DNA of 35,565 nt from Planctomycetota bacterium (GTDB taxonomy: Bacteria > Planctomycetota > Phycisphaerae > WQYP01), in assembly GCA_021819825.1 (NCBI GenBank), contig JAKAEZ010000026.1, positions 1 to 35,565 on the forward strand, written 5' to 3'. Every line of letters starts with the position of its first letter. The stretch's first letter is position 1. Positions 23,557-30,976 of the stretch are shown here, piece by piece. The notes below the pieces were generated by a model. It ran no database searches, had not been told where the DNA came from, and saw only the letters and a list, made by a program, of their open reading frames with translations. Made by a program: the position numbers and the translations under genes.

Positions 23557-24423
23557 TTAACGTCTACGCAGAACCGATTCACCATAACGCACCGTCATGC
23601 GGCGACGCATAATTTTGCTGGAAGAATTCTTCCGCGGATTACGGGTTTTTCCGCCCTTGGCCGGCACGCCCCATTTGCTTACCGGATGGCGACCACCGCC
23701 GGAACGACCTTCACCACCGCCCAGCGGATGGCTTACGGGGTTCTGCGCCACACCGCGCACACTTGGGCGAATACCGCGATAACGCATGCGGCCGGCCTTA
23801 CCCCAACGGATATTAAACCAATCCGCATTGCCGATTTGTCCGATGGTGGCCCGACATTTCCAGTTAATTTGACGAACTTCGCCGGAAGGCAACTGGATGG
23901 TGGCATGGCCGGCGTCTTTACCGATCAAACGAGCCACACCGCCGGCGCTTCGGACAATTTGTCCGCCCTGGCCAGGCTTCATCTCGATATTATGAATTTC
24001 AATACCCACTGGGACGATTTCAAGCGGCATCGCGTTGCCGGGAGTTTTTTCAATGTCAGGCCGGGTTCCGCTTTCAATGGCGTCTCCGACTTTTACACCC
24101 TGGGGTGCCAGGATATAGCGTTTTTCACCATCCGCATATTGCAGCAGGGCGATAAATGAGCTGCGATTGGGATCATATTCAATGGATTCAACTTTGGCCA
24201 CCACACCATCTTTGTTCCGCTTAAAGTCAATGCGACGATAAAGCTGTTTATGGCCGCCGCCAATGTGCCGACAGGTAATCCATCCACGATGGTTGCGTCC
24301 GCCGGTTTTCACTTTGGGTTCGGTCAGCGATTTTTCCGGCTCATTGCGGGTTAATTCGGCAAATGCGTTGACGGAGCTGAAGCGTCGTCCCGCGGAAGTC
24401 GGTTTGTATGTTTTAATTGGCAT
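23557..24423 (-). CDS. rplB: Ribosomal protein L2
   Basis: uL2, needed for subunit association and peptidyl transferase activity. [20 protein letters not shown] and RYIDFKR-equivalent [12 protein letters not shown], then [11 protein letters not shown], identify it. The catalytic-centre loop reads [13 protein letters not shown]. The E. coli loop reads NPVDHPHGGGEGR, so the first histidine is kept while Asp and the second His are replaced by Ser and Leu. The 288 residues exceed the E. coli protein (273) slightly. Confidence 0.97.
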   Translation of the reverse strand: MPIKTYKPTSAGRRFSSVNAFAELTRNEPEKSLTEPKVKTGGRNHRGWITCRHIGGGHKQLYRRIDFKRNKDGVVAKVESIEYDPNRSSFIALLQYADGEKRYILAPQGVKVGDAIESGTRPDIEKTPGNAMPLEIVPVGIEIHNIEMKPGQGGQIVRSAGGVARLIGKDAGHATIQLPSGEVRQINWKCRATIGQIGNADWFNIRWGKAGRMRYRGIRPSVRGVAQNPVSHPLGGGEGRSGGGRHPVSKWGVPAKGGKTRNPRKNSSSKIMRRRMTVRYGESVLRRR

Positions 24424-24488
24424 GATTCACTCACTGATCAAAGCCACCGGCATCGGCGGCATAAATTCCTGATCCAAACTATTACTGT

Positions 24489-24773
24489 TCAATATATTTC
24501 TATCTTTTCATCCGCATGGACTTTCACGATGGCCTTCTTCCAGGAAGGCGTAATTTTGTGCCCCGTTTTGGTGCGCTTTGGCTTACCGGCCACCACCACA
24601 GTTCGCACCGCTTCAACATGCACATGGTAAAGCGACTCAATCGCTTTTTTGATAAGCCCCTTATCCGCACGGTCATCGACCTCAAAGGTATAACTGTTGC
24701 GGGCATTACCAAAATGGGCGGTTTTTTCCGTTACCACAGGCCTGCGGATGATTTCAGTTAATTCAAGTTCCAT
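24489..24773 (-). CDS. rplW: Ribosomal protein L23
   Basis: uL23 at the tunnel exit, docking site for trigger factor and SRP. IIRRPVVTEKTAHFGNARNS and YTFEVDDRADKGLIKKAIES are typical, and GKPKRTKTGHKITPSWKKAI covers the conserved basic loop. The 94 residues are close to the E. coli length (100). The ribosome binding site is weak. Confidence 0.96.
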   Translation of the reverse strand: MELELTEIIRRPVVTEKTAHFGNARNSYTFEVDDRADKGLIKKAIESLYHVHVEAVRTVVVAGKPKRTKTGHKITPSWKKAIVKVHADEKIEIY

Positions 24774-24824
24774 GATTTATGTCCCGTTTCTTTTACCTTA
24801 CTTCGGACCATCGCCAGGCCGGTG

Positions 24825-25466
24825 TCACGATTTCTTTTCCGCCGGTTTGGCGGCATTCAGGACACCCTCCAGAGCGTCACGCGTCATCACAAGCGTTTGC
24901 GACTGGAGAATGTCATACGCATTTAGTTCGGCCGCCGGCTTAATGGTGGCCGTTGGAATATTACGCGTTGCTTTCAATAAATTTTGATCCACGCCCACCG
25001 GAGCAATCAAGACCGAGCGCTCGACCTGCATGGCGAGAAGCACTTTGGTCATTTCTTTGGTTTTACAGGTTGGAACGGTGAGTTGATCGAGAATTTTGAG
25101 TGTATTAGATTGAATTTTAGCGAGTATGGCGTTGTTGCGGGCCAGACGACGTTGTTGAATCGGCATGGACTGCCGGAATTCGCGCGGCTTTTTGCCAAAC
25201 GCCATACCGCCGCCCTTCATGACGTTGGTCCGCAGATTACCACGCCGGGCGTTGCCGGTGTGCTTCTGGGCGTAGAGTTTTTTCGTCGAGCCGGCTACTT
25301 CGCCCCGGTCTTTGGTCGCAACAGTTCCCTGACGCAAATTGGCGTGGTACATCACCACCGCCTGCTTAAGCAACGCCGGGCGAACAGTGCCTCCCAACAA
25401 TGCTTCATCAAGGGAGAACTTGGCCACTTCCTGGCCTGTTTGGTTATATATGGGCAATTCAATCAT
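24825..25466 (-). CDS. rplD: Ribosomal protein L4
   Basis: uL4 lines the exit tunnel. In E. coli it also represses the S10 operon at the level of its leader RNA, which matters here because the leader and the rpsJ-rplC spacer are structured. The tunnel loop has QKHTGNARRGNLRTNVMKGG and MAFGKKPREF. The 213 residues fit the family (E. coli 201). Confidence 0.96.
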   Translation of the reverse strand: MIELPIYNQTGQEVAKFSLDEALLGGTVRPALLKQAVVMYHANLRQGTVATKDRGEVAGSTKKLYAQKHTGNARRGNLRTNVMKGGGMAFGKKPREFRQSMPIQQRRLARNNAILAKIQSNTLKILDQLTVPTCKTKEMTKVLLAMQVERSVLIAPVGVDQNLLKATRNIPTATIKPAAELNAYDILQSQTLVMTRDALEGVLNAAKPAEKKS

Positions 25467-25528
25467 GAGCCATCACCTGATTCTACCGGGCCATGGCTTT
25501 TCAGCCGGCCCGTATGTATCACACGTTG

Positions 25529-26221
25529 TTAACCAGCCACCGGAATTTTCTTGGTCTTGGCCTTACGGACAAACACCAGGCCGCCATTAGCGCCCGGTAC
25601 AGCGCCTTTAATCAGCAGCAGATTTTTTTCTTTATCCACGCCCACCAGTGCAAGATTGCGGGCGGTAACTTGTTCCACGCCCAGATGGCCGGCCATCTTC
25701 TTGCCTTTTTTGATACCGCGACCATGGCCTCGCGGAGCCTGACCGCCGCCGATACCGCCCGGCGACCGGTGCTTACGCTCCGTACCGTGCGAGGCCGGCT
25801 GGCCGCCGAAGTTCCAACGCTTCATAACGCCCTGGAAGCCTTTACCTTTGCTGGTGCCTACCACATCCACCCATTTGATGGCGTCAAATGTGGAAACATC
25901 CAACGTAGCACCGGCGGCCACCGTCGGCTTTTCCGTCAGACGCACTTCACGGAAGAACCGCTTGGCACTGGTCTGACCGGTTTTTTTGCAATGACCGACA
26001 ATCGGCTTGGTGCTGCGGCGGTCTTTGATGTCTTCAAAGCCCAACTGGATGGCGTTGTAGCCATCCTTGCCTTCTTCGGTTTTAACCTGCGTTACCACGC
26101 ATGGACCGGCCTGGACAACCGTGACCGGAATGATCGTTCCGGCGGCGTCATAGACCTGCGTCATACCGACCTTGCGGCCCAGTAATGCAGCCAATAGATT
26201 ATTGTTACCATTATCGCTCAT
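25529..26221 (-). CDS. rplC: Ribosomal protein L3
   Basis: uL3, an assembly initiator reaching towards the peptidyl transferase centre. LLGRKVGMTQVYDAAGTIIP begins the fold. KGKGFQGVMKRWNFGGQPAS, HGTERKHRSPGGIGGGQAP and GKKMAGHLGVEQVT are diagnostic. The 230 residues are longer than in E. coli (209). GAGG lies six bases before the ATG. The 261-bp spacer upstream of it is unusual. Confidence 0.97.
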   Translation of the reverse strand: MSDNGNNNLLAALLGRKVGMTQVYDAAGTIIPVTVVQAGPCVVTQVKTEEGKDGYNAIQLGFEDIKDRRSTKPIVGHCKKTGQTSAKRFFREVRLTEKPTVAAGATLDVSTFDAIKWVDVVGTSKGKGFQGVMKRWNFGGQPASHGTERKHRSPGGIGGGQAPRGHGRGIKKGKKMAGHLGVEQVTARNLALVGVDKEKNLLLIKGAVPGANGGLVFVRKAKTKKIPVAG

Positions 26222-26482
26222 GGCATACCTCTGCCGTCGTTACGCTCATCTGGGAACCCGTTATCCGTCCGGCGAGCGGACGATGTCAGGTTCTCCCGGA
26301 TATCCCGTCCGGCCACACCGAAGCGTTTAACACACCCCGATAAATCCGGCTCTGCGAGGCAAGACCTGCGAACGTTCCACAAGAACATTGCGACCGGCTT
26401 GCCCGAGATCACTCAGGTGGCGATGAACGACGGAATTTAACCGTTCATGCCGCGTGAAGCCAAAACCCCGAAGGGGCCTGGC
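26222..26482 (-). promoter_or_regulatory. Structured 261-bp rpsJ-rplC spacer
   Basis: Three inverted repeats occur in transcription order. At 26484-26457 a near-continuous stem of about 12 pairs (AAGCCAGG then CCCC, with two G-U pairs and one bulge) closes on a CCCC-TTCG-GGG loop, beginning at the rpsJ stop codon. At 26312-26296 is CCGGA-CGGGATA-TCCGG. At 26282-26266 is CGTCCG-CTCGC-CGGACG. None is followed by a T run, so terminator function is unlikely. Possible roles are autoregulation by a ribosomal protein, RNA processing or attenuation. Gaps in this position are usually tens of bases. Confidence 0.5.
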
Positions 26483-26803
26483 TTACGCTTTGATCTTTAC
26501 AAACACACCCGCGGGCACCACCAAGCGGTTTAAGGCTTCAATGGTACGGGGGGTGGGTTCCATAATTTCAATTACCCGTTTATGGGTGCGGATTTCAAAC
26601 TGTTCGCGGCTCTTTTTGTCAATATGCGGCGACCGCAAAACAGTAAATTTTTCAATGCGCGTGGGCAGCGGAATCGGACCAAACACCTTGGCGCTGGTCC
26701 GCTTTGCGTGATCTACGATTTCCTTGGCCGAAGAGTCCAACGCCCGGTGATCGTAGGCTTCCATACGGATGCGAATTCTTTCATGGGGGGCTGCTGCTGA
26801 CAT
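26483..26803 (-). CDS. rpsJ: Ribosomal protein S10
   Basis: uS10 of the 30S head, also NusE, a partner of NusB and NusG in antitermination. [40 protein letters not shown] and [20 protein letters not shown] identify it. The 106 residues match the family (E. coli 103). It is the first gene of the block: no tuf, fusA, rpsG or rpsL precedes it. AGGA sits five bases before the ATG. Confidence 0.97.
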   Translation of the reverse strand: MSAAAPHERIRIRMEAYDHRALDSSAKEIVDHAKRTSAKVFGPIPLPTRIEKFTVLRSPHIDKKSREQFEIRTHKRVIEIMEPTPRTIEALNRLVVPAGVFVKIKA

Positions 26804-26861
26804 ACTTATCCTGTCCGTTGTATCCGCTTTACCCGCGTCTTTTCCAATTCAATTCGTGCGA

Positions 26862-26876
26862 TAAACCAAGGGTTTA
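26862..26876 (-). promoter_or_regulatory. Second stem-loop in the S10 leader
   Basis: TAAACC-CTT-GGTTTA is a perfect six-pair stem with a three-base loop on the minus strand. It lies between the 5'-terminal hairpin and the rpsJ ribosome binding site. It may be part of a leader that controls the block. Confidence 0.35.
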
Positions 26877-26890
26877 CGCTGCAATTTCAA

Positions 26891-26931
26891 CTTGCCCGTC
26901 CGGAGGAATTCATCCGCCGATCAAGGGCAAG
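26891..26931 (-). promoter_or_regulatory. 5'-terminal stem-loop of the S10 leader
   Basis: CTTGCCC at the start pairs with GGGCAAG at the end over seven perfect pairs, and an inner CGGA/TCCG stem lies inside. The predicted transcription start, near 26932, places this hairpin at the very 5' end of the messenger. It could protect the transcript or act as a ribosomal-protein binding site. Confidence 0.45.
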
Positions 26932-26938
26932 ATTCGGT

Positions 26939-26966
26939 AGTATACCGGTTTGCGGTTTTATGTCAA
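26939..26966 (-). promoter_or_regulatory. Main promoter of the ribosomal gene block
   Basis: On the minus strand TTGACA (26966-26961, perfect consensus) and TATACT (26944-26939, five of six) are 16 bases apart. Transcription would begin near 26932, giving a leader of about 130 bases to rpsJ. This is the best promoter in the window. Confidence 0.85.
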
Positions 26967-27000
26967 ATATATTTTTAAAGTCCCGTGGCGTAACAGAACA

Positions 27001-27014
27001 TACCATAAATGGTA
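27001..27014. promoter_or_regulatory. Palindrome TACCAT-AA-ATGGTA, possible operator
   Basis: A perfect 6+2+6 inverted repeat lies 35 bases upstream of the -35 box of the ribosomal promoter and about 300 bases before the MFS gene. Its size suits a small dimeric repressor. No regulator gene is next to it, so operator function is only a suggestion. Confidence 0.3.
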
Positions 27015-27210
27015 CAAGGGGCGGGGCAATACTTCCGGGCGACCGGCGAAATCGGCGGCATCAATGCCGGCGCTAAAAGAATGCTTGGCCTTGGAAACCC
27101 GCATCGCGGCGGCCCGCCCGGAAAAATTACCGCGTTCGCGAAACCGGGCGTATGTTGCGGGCCAATTCGGTTAAGCATATTCATCAAAAATTAACATAAA
27201 ACAAATCGAA

Positions 27211-27239
27211 TTGAAAAGCTCATCGCGTAAAACTCTTAT
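27211..27239 (+). promoter_or_regulatory. Possible promoter of the MFS gene
   Basis: TTGAAA (27211-27216) and TCTTAT (27234-27239) are 17 bases apart. The -10 box matches consensus at four of six positions. It would give a leader of about 70 bases. Confidence 0.35.
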
Positions 27240-27315
27240 CGGTTATGGTCCGTTGGCCCCGCGAAAGTCCCTGTCGGTTTTTCGGGGCCTGTGAGTTTTT
27301 TGAGGAGTTACCATC

Positions 27316-28779
27316 ATGGCAGTCAACAATGAACTTCACGCCGCGGAAGTTTCGGAGGCGCTGAATGAAGTGAAATTCAGCGGCTTTCATCTGCGGGCGA
27401 TTATCACCGCCGGCATGGGCTTTTTTACGTCGGCCTATGACCTGGCGGTCATCGGAACGGCGATCGCCCTGTTCGCCGGCCCGTGGATGACCAAGATGTA
27501 CGGTGCGAATCCGACGGGCCACCAGAAAATTGAATTTGCGTTTCTGATCGGCCTGATCGGGTCAATCTCCCTGTTTGCGACGTTTCTCGGTGCGCTGTTT
27601 TTCGGAACCATTGCCGACAAGTTTGGGCGCAAACGGATTTACGGTATGGAAGCGGCACTGATGGCTATCGGTGCGGTTGGTAGCGCTTTTGCGGGCGGAC
27701 CAATTGCAATGCTGATCTGGCGGACGGTCATGGGCTTTGGTATTGGCGGCGATTATCCACTCTCGGCCGTGATCATGAGCGAATATGCCAATACCAAGGA
27801 TCGCGGCAAGATGGTGGGTATGGTATTTTCTGGTCAGGCATTGGGCTTTCTGGCTGGCCCAGTGATCGCGTTGACCATGCTGGCGGCGGGCGTCAATCAT
27901 GAATTGACGTGGCGTATTTTATTGGGCATTGGCGCAATCCCTGCGGCAGCCGTGATTCTCCTGCGTCGCACCATGCCGGAATCACCACGCTGGCTGGCGC
28001 GTGCCAAGGGGCAGGGCAAAGAAGCGGCGGCGGGATTGGCCACGTATTCCGAGGGCGTGGCAACCGCTGCGGGCCGTGACAATGTCATTAAAGAGCCGCT
28101 GACCAAATATATCCCCACCCTCATCGGCACGGCGGGCTGCTGGTTCCTCTTGGATTATGTTTACTATGGCAATACTGTCTGCATGCCGCAGATTATTAAT
28201 CAGGTCGCTCCACATTCCACCATCCTTACCAGCACGGCTTGGAACGTGCTGATCTTCGGCCTTTTTGCGGTTGCCGGCTATGTGGCCGCGTTTATGACCT
28301 GTGATAAACTCGGGCGCAAGTTCATACAGATTCTGGGCTTTTCGATGATGGCGGTAACCTTCGGCCTCATCGGCCTGGTGCCGCAAATAAGCACCATGGT
28401 GGTGCCTTTTATTATCATCTTCGGCATCAGTTATTTCTTTACCGAATTCGGCCCCAATGTGACGACGTTTATTCTTGCCGCGGAGCTGTACCCGGTGAAT
28501 CTGCGCACCACGGGCCACGGCATTTCCGCCGGCTTGGGCAAGTTTGGAGCGTTCCTCGGTGTGTTCCTGTTCCCGGTCATTGGTGCCACGCTGGGATTCC
28601 GCGGTTCATTGCTGCTTTCCGCCGGGCTGGCGGTGCTCGGCGTGATTGTGACGGCATTGTTTGTCAAAGAACCCGCAGGCAAACCCTTGGAAGAAGCCGG
28701 GCAGGAAACCGGATGGGTACCAACGCCTCAGGAAATGTCCCAGGAATCTCTCCGCACACCCGTTGGTGCCTCGGCGTAA
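27316..28779 (+). CDS. MFS transporter of the phosphate:H+ symporter (PHS) type
   Basis: A 487-residue inner-membrane carrier with about twelve hydrophobic spans. The first span has FFTSAYDLAVIGTA with D42. Motif A reads GTIADKFGRKRI at residues 97-108. FGIGGDYPLSAVIMSEYA at 141-158 follows. The FF..AYDL and GIGGDYPLS motifs are those of the PHS branch, which includes yeast Pho84 and related phosphate symporters. Phosphate is therefore the likeliest substrate, although bacterial members may carry organic anions. The protein ends with a polar tail of about 40 residues. GAGGAG lies eight bases before the ATG. It is a single-gene unit closed by a strong terminator. No pho regulator is adjacent. 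Confidence 0.8.
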   Translation: MAVNNELHAAEVSEALNEVKFSGFHLRAIITAGMGFFTSAYDLAVIGTAIALFAGPWMTKMYGANPTGHQKIEFAFLIGLIGSISLFATFLGALFFGTIADKFGRKRIYGMEAALMAIGAVGSAFAGGPIAMLIWRTVMGFGIGGDYPLSAVIMSEYANTKDRGKMVGMVFSGQALGFLAGPVIALTMLAAGVNHELTWRILLGIGAIPAAAVILLRRTMPESPRWLARAKGQGKEAAAGLATYSEGVATAAGRDNVIKEPLTKYIPTLIGTAGCWFLLDYVYYGNTVCMPQIINQVAPHSTILTSTAWNVLIFGLFAVAGYVAAFMTCDKLGRKFIQILGFSMMAVTFGLIGLVPQISTMVVPFIIIFGISYFFTEFGPNVTTFILAAELYPVNLRTTGHGISAGLGKFGAFLGVFLFPVIGATLGFRGSLLLSAGLAVLGVIVTALFVKEPAGKPLEEAGQETGWVPTPQEMSQESLRTPVGASA

Positions 28780-28809
28780 CGAATCATTGAGAGCGAGGCA
28801 GGCCTACCC

Positions 28810-28845
28810 GGGGCCAGGCGTCAACGACGCCTGGCCCCTTTTTTT
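28810..28845 (+). terminator. Strong intrinsic terminator after the MFS gene
   Basis: GGGGCCAGGCGTC at 28810-28822 and its exact complement at 28826-28838 form a 13-bp stem with a three-base loop, followed by seven T (28839-28845). It isolates the MFS gene from the toxin-antitoxin pair. Confidence 0.95.
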
Positions 28846-28863
28846 GCGCGGCGCGCCTACACC

Positions 28864-28890
28864 AATTAGGTTACAACAAATTAGGTTACA
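28864..28890. repeat. Paired AATTAGGTTACA direct repeat
   Basis: AATTAGGTTACA occurs at 28864-28875 and 28879-28890, 15 bases apart. The core TTAGGTTACAG is close to the heptamer units at 204-229 and 3346-3388, but the spacing is not a multiple of seven. It lies between the MFS terminator and the toxin-antitoxin promoter. Confidence 0.5.
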
Positions 28891-28896
28891 GTCATA

Positions 28897-28925
28897 TTGA
28901 AATTCTATTCTCAATCGCCTACCAT
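28897..28925 (+). promoter_or_regulatory. Possible promoter of the MntA/HepT module
   Basis: TTGAAA (28897-28902) and TACCAT (28920-28925) are 17 bases apart. The start would be about 25 bases before the antitoxin ATG, close behind the AATTAGGTTACA repeat. Confidence 0.4.
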
Positions 28926-28955
28926 CTCAACGGATTTCGATAAGAAAGGATGCCC

Positions 28956-29246
28956 ATGCGACCGTCCCTTGTGCTCGACATGAAGCGAAGTGTCGTACGC
29001 GAAGCGGTCAGTCGCTTTCGCACGGCGAACCCGCGCGTCTTCGGCTCGGTGCTGCATGGCACCGACCAGGACGGCAGCGATCTCGATCTGCTGGTCGATG
29101 CGCTACCCGGTGCCACGTTACTGGACTTGGGCGGGTTGCTGGATGAGCTGGAATCGCAACTCGGCATTCGTGTTGATTTGCTGACACCCGGCGATCTGCC
29201 GCCGAAATTCCGTGCCTTGGTTCTCGCGGAGGCACGACCGGTATGA
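28956..29246 (+). CDS. mntA: MntA-type nucleotidyltransferase antitoxin
   Basis: A minimal nucleotidyltransferase of 96 residues. GS at 30-31, ten residues, then DLD at 42-44 make the GSX10DXD active site, and D74 in RVDLL is the third metal ligand. In the MntA/HepT family the antitoxin transfers AMP to a tyrosine of the HEPN toxin and so silences it. The ATG at 28956 follows AAGGA by five bases and is preferred to the one at 28950. Its stop overlaps the next start as ATGA, so the two are translated together. Confidence 0.88.
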   Translation: MRPSLVLDMKRSVVREAVSRFRTANPRVFGSVLHGTDQDGSDLDLLVDALPGATLLDLGGLLDELESQLGIRVDLLTPGDLPPKFRALVLAEARPV

Positions 29247-29596
29247 GCGAGAACCATCTGACCGACTACATCGGCCACATCCACCAGGCCGCGACCGATG
29301 CATGCAGCTTTACGGCTGGGCTGGCCAAGGATGATTTCCGGGCAGATAAGCGCACCCAGCAGGCCGTCATCATGAACCTTATCATCATCGGCGAGGCGGC
29401 CGCCAAGCTTATGGAAAGCCACCCCGATTTCACCGATGCGCACCCCGAGGTGCCGTGGCGGAGCATGCGCGGGATGCGCAACCGCATCGCCCACGGATAT
29501 TTCGATATCAACATTGATGTCGTGTGGGAGACTGTGCAAACGGCGCTGCCTGAATTACTTGGCCATCTGAATCGCGTGCGTCAAGGCAACCAATGA
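29243..29596 (+). CDS. hepT: HepT-type HEPN RNase toxin
   Basis: A helical HEPN protein of 117 residues, expected to cut RNA when free of MntA. R79, H84 and Y86 in RNRIAHGYF form the RX4HXY motif: R and H are the RNase residues and Y the residue modified by MntA in studied systems. The upstream helices include IMNLIIIGEAAAKL, typical of the family. It overlaps mntA by four bases, and no other gene follows in the same direction. The complete motifs suggest an active pair. Confidence 0.88.
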   Translation: MSENHLTDYIGHIHQAATDACSFTAGLAKDDFRADKRTQQAVIMNLIIIGEAAAKLMESHPDFTDAHPEVPWRSMRGMRNRIAHGYFDINIDVVWETVQTALPELLGHLNRVRQGNQ

Positions 29597-29665
29597 ATCC
29601 ATCTAAGTTAATCGCCCAAGTGTTACACGCGTCGCCTTAATTTAATATCGCACGCTTACTCCCCT

Positions 29666-30976
29666 TTAAGCCATCTGGCGGGATTTTATGGTTTGATAGG
29701 CGTTGATTACCCGCAGGCTTAGCGTGTCGGCTTCAGATTCAATTAACGTGGCACCGGCCATGGCGAGTTTGCGTTTGCGACTGTCGCGTTCCGTGGCGAG
29801 TTTGCGGGCAGCCAGGGCTTGGAACAGGCGATCCGGCGTTGCCGTCGGTCCGGCGGCGATGCGATCCAATAATGGGTCGCGTAGCGATACCACCGTCAAC
29901 AGGTGCCGATGGCGCAGCAACACCGCCGCCTCCCACAAATTCTCCGCTAATTGTGGATCATTCAAATCGGTAAAGAGAAAAATCATGCTTCGTTTGTTCT
30001 GCCGCACACGAATCGCCGCGGCCAGAGCAGCATAAGACGGATATACCGGTTGGGCCTGGCAATCCGTCAGGCCGTCAATGACGCGTTGCATCGCCGAGGC
30101 TGTGCCGGAGGGCTTGATAAAGGTGTTCACCGTATCGCGAAAAACTACCGCCCCCACGTGGTCATTCTGGCGGATAACCACATGCCCCAGCATGATTGCC
30201 GCATCAATGGCGCAATCCAGCATGGTGCGCTTGCCCATGGGATTGGCCATCATGCGGCCGGCATCAAGGCATATCAACACGTCCTGCCGGCGTTCCACCT
30301 GAAATACATTGGTAATCAGCCGCTGATGATGGGCGGAACTTCTCCAGTTGATATCCCGGAAATCATCATCAGGCAGATAATCGCGGAGTTGTTCAAATTC
30401 GCGGCCGCTGCCTAATATGCGCCGTCGATGCACGCCCATCATCTCCAGGGTGTGATGCCGCCGCAAAATTTCAAACCGCCGAATACCCCGCAGATCAGGA
30501 TAAATGCGCACGGCCGTCGGCGGCGGGGCACTGATGCGCCGTAAAGCCCAGGGCAGGGCAAATCTCATGCTGATAATGGCCGGTTGAAGTTCCAGTGGGC
30601 CGCGGGAAATGGGCGTAGTTTCAAAGGCCGCCAGAACCGATTCCCGCGGCTGCACGGTAACACGAATGTGTGCGGGCGTTCCTGACAATCCATCGGGCCA
30701 GGGTTGTTCCAGGGTAATGACGCAGGCGAACTGCGAATTGTTTTCAACGCGATAAATCAATTTTAACGCGGTGCCCACTTCGCCACGCGCGGGGAATTCC
30801 GGCGTTACGCGTACCGCGGTTTTCTTCAGTAACACCGCATCAAAAATAAACAGAATGGCAATGACCAGATCCAGGCCGACGGCGACATATAAAAACATCG
30901 GGCTAAGCGCAGCGGGAACCAGCAGCACGGTGACGGCTGCAAGACCCCAGATGGTGGCTCTTCCCGGTACGTTCAT
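29666..30976 (-). CDS. DUF58 domain protein (von Willebrand A-like)
   Basis: A 436-residue membrane-anchored protein, last in its operon. Two hydrophobic segments at about residues 10-45 are followed by a beta-rich stretch. Next comes the DUF58 signature GSGREFEQLRDYLPDDDFRD with INWRSSAH. The VWA-like fold has CLDAGRMM, in which glycine replaces the usual first serine of DxSxS, so metal binding may be weakened. DUF58 proteins are regularly encoded beside MoxR ATPases, and a chaperone or envelope-assembly role is thought likely. The ATG overlaps the moxR-type stop as ATGA. Confidence 0.85.
   Translation of the reverse strand: MNVPGRATIWGLAAVTVLLVPAALSPMFLYVAVGLDLVIAILFIFDAVLLKKTAVRVTPEFPARGEVGTALKLIYRVENNSQFACVITLEQPWPDGLSGTPAHIRVTVQPRESVLAAFETTPISRGPLELQPAIISMRFALPWALRRISAPPPTAVRIYPDLRGIRRFEILRRHHTLEMMGVHRRRILGSGREFEQLRDYLPDDDFRDINWRSSAHHQRLITNVFQVERRQDVLICLDAGRMMANPMGKRTMLDCAIDAAIMLGHVVIRQNDHVGAVVFRDTVNTFIKPSGTASAMQRVIDGLTDCQAQPVYPSYAALAAAIRVRQNKRSMIFLFTDLNDPQLAENLWEAAVLLRHRHLLTVVSLRDPLLDRIAAGPTATPDRLFQALAARKLATERDSRKRKLAMAGATLIESEADTLSLRVINAYQTIKSRQMA

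Larger units (their letters stand above)
26804..27315. other. Divergent intergenic region between rpsJ and the MFS gene (512 bp)
   Basis: No gene is visible. It contains the S10 leader and promoter (26804-26966), a palindrome at 27001-27014 and a weaker promoter candidate for the MFS gene (27211-27239). Short open frames at 26950-27194 have no ribosome binding site or familiar protein content. Confidence 0.65.

Noticed and set aside
26218..26412. A 64-codon minus-strand frame ending in ATGA overlap with rplC
   Set aside because: GTG start without Shine-Dalgarno, no recognisable protein, and the stretch holds inverted repeats that explain it better as untranslated spacer.
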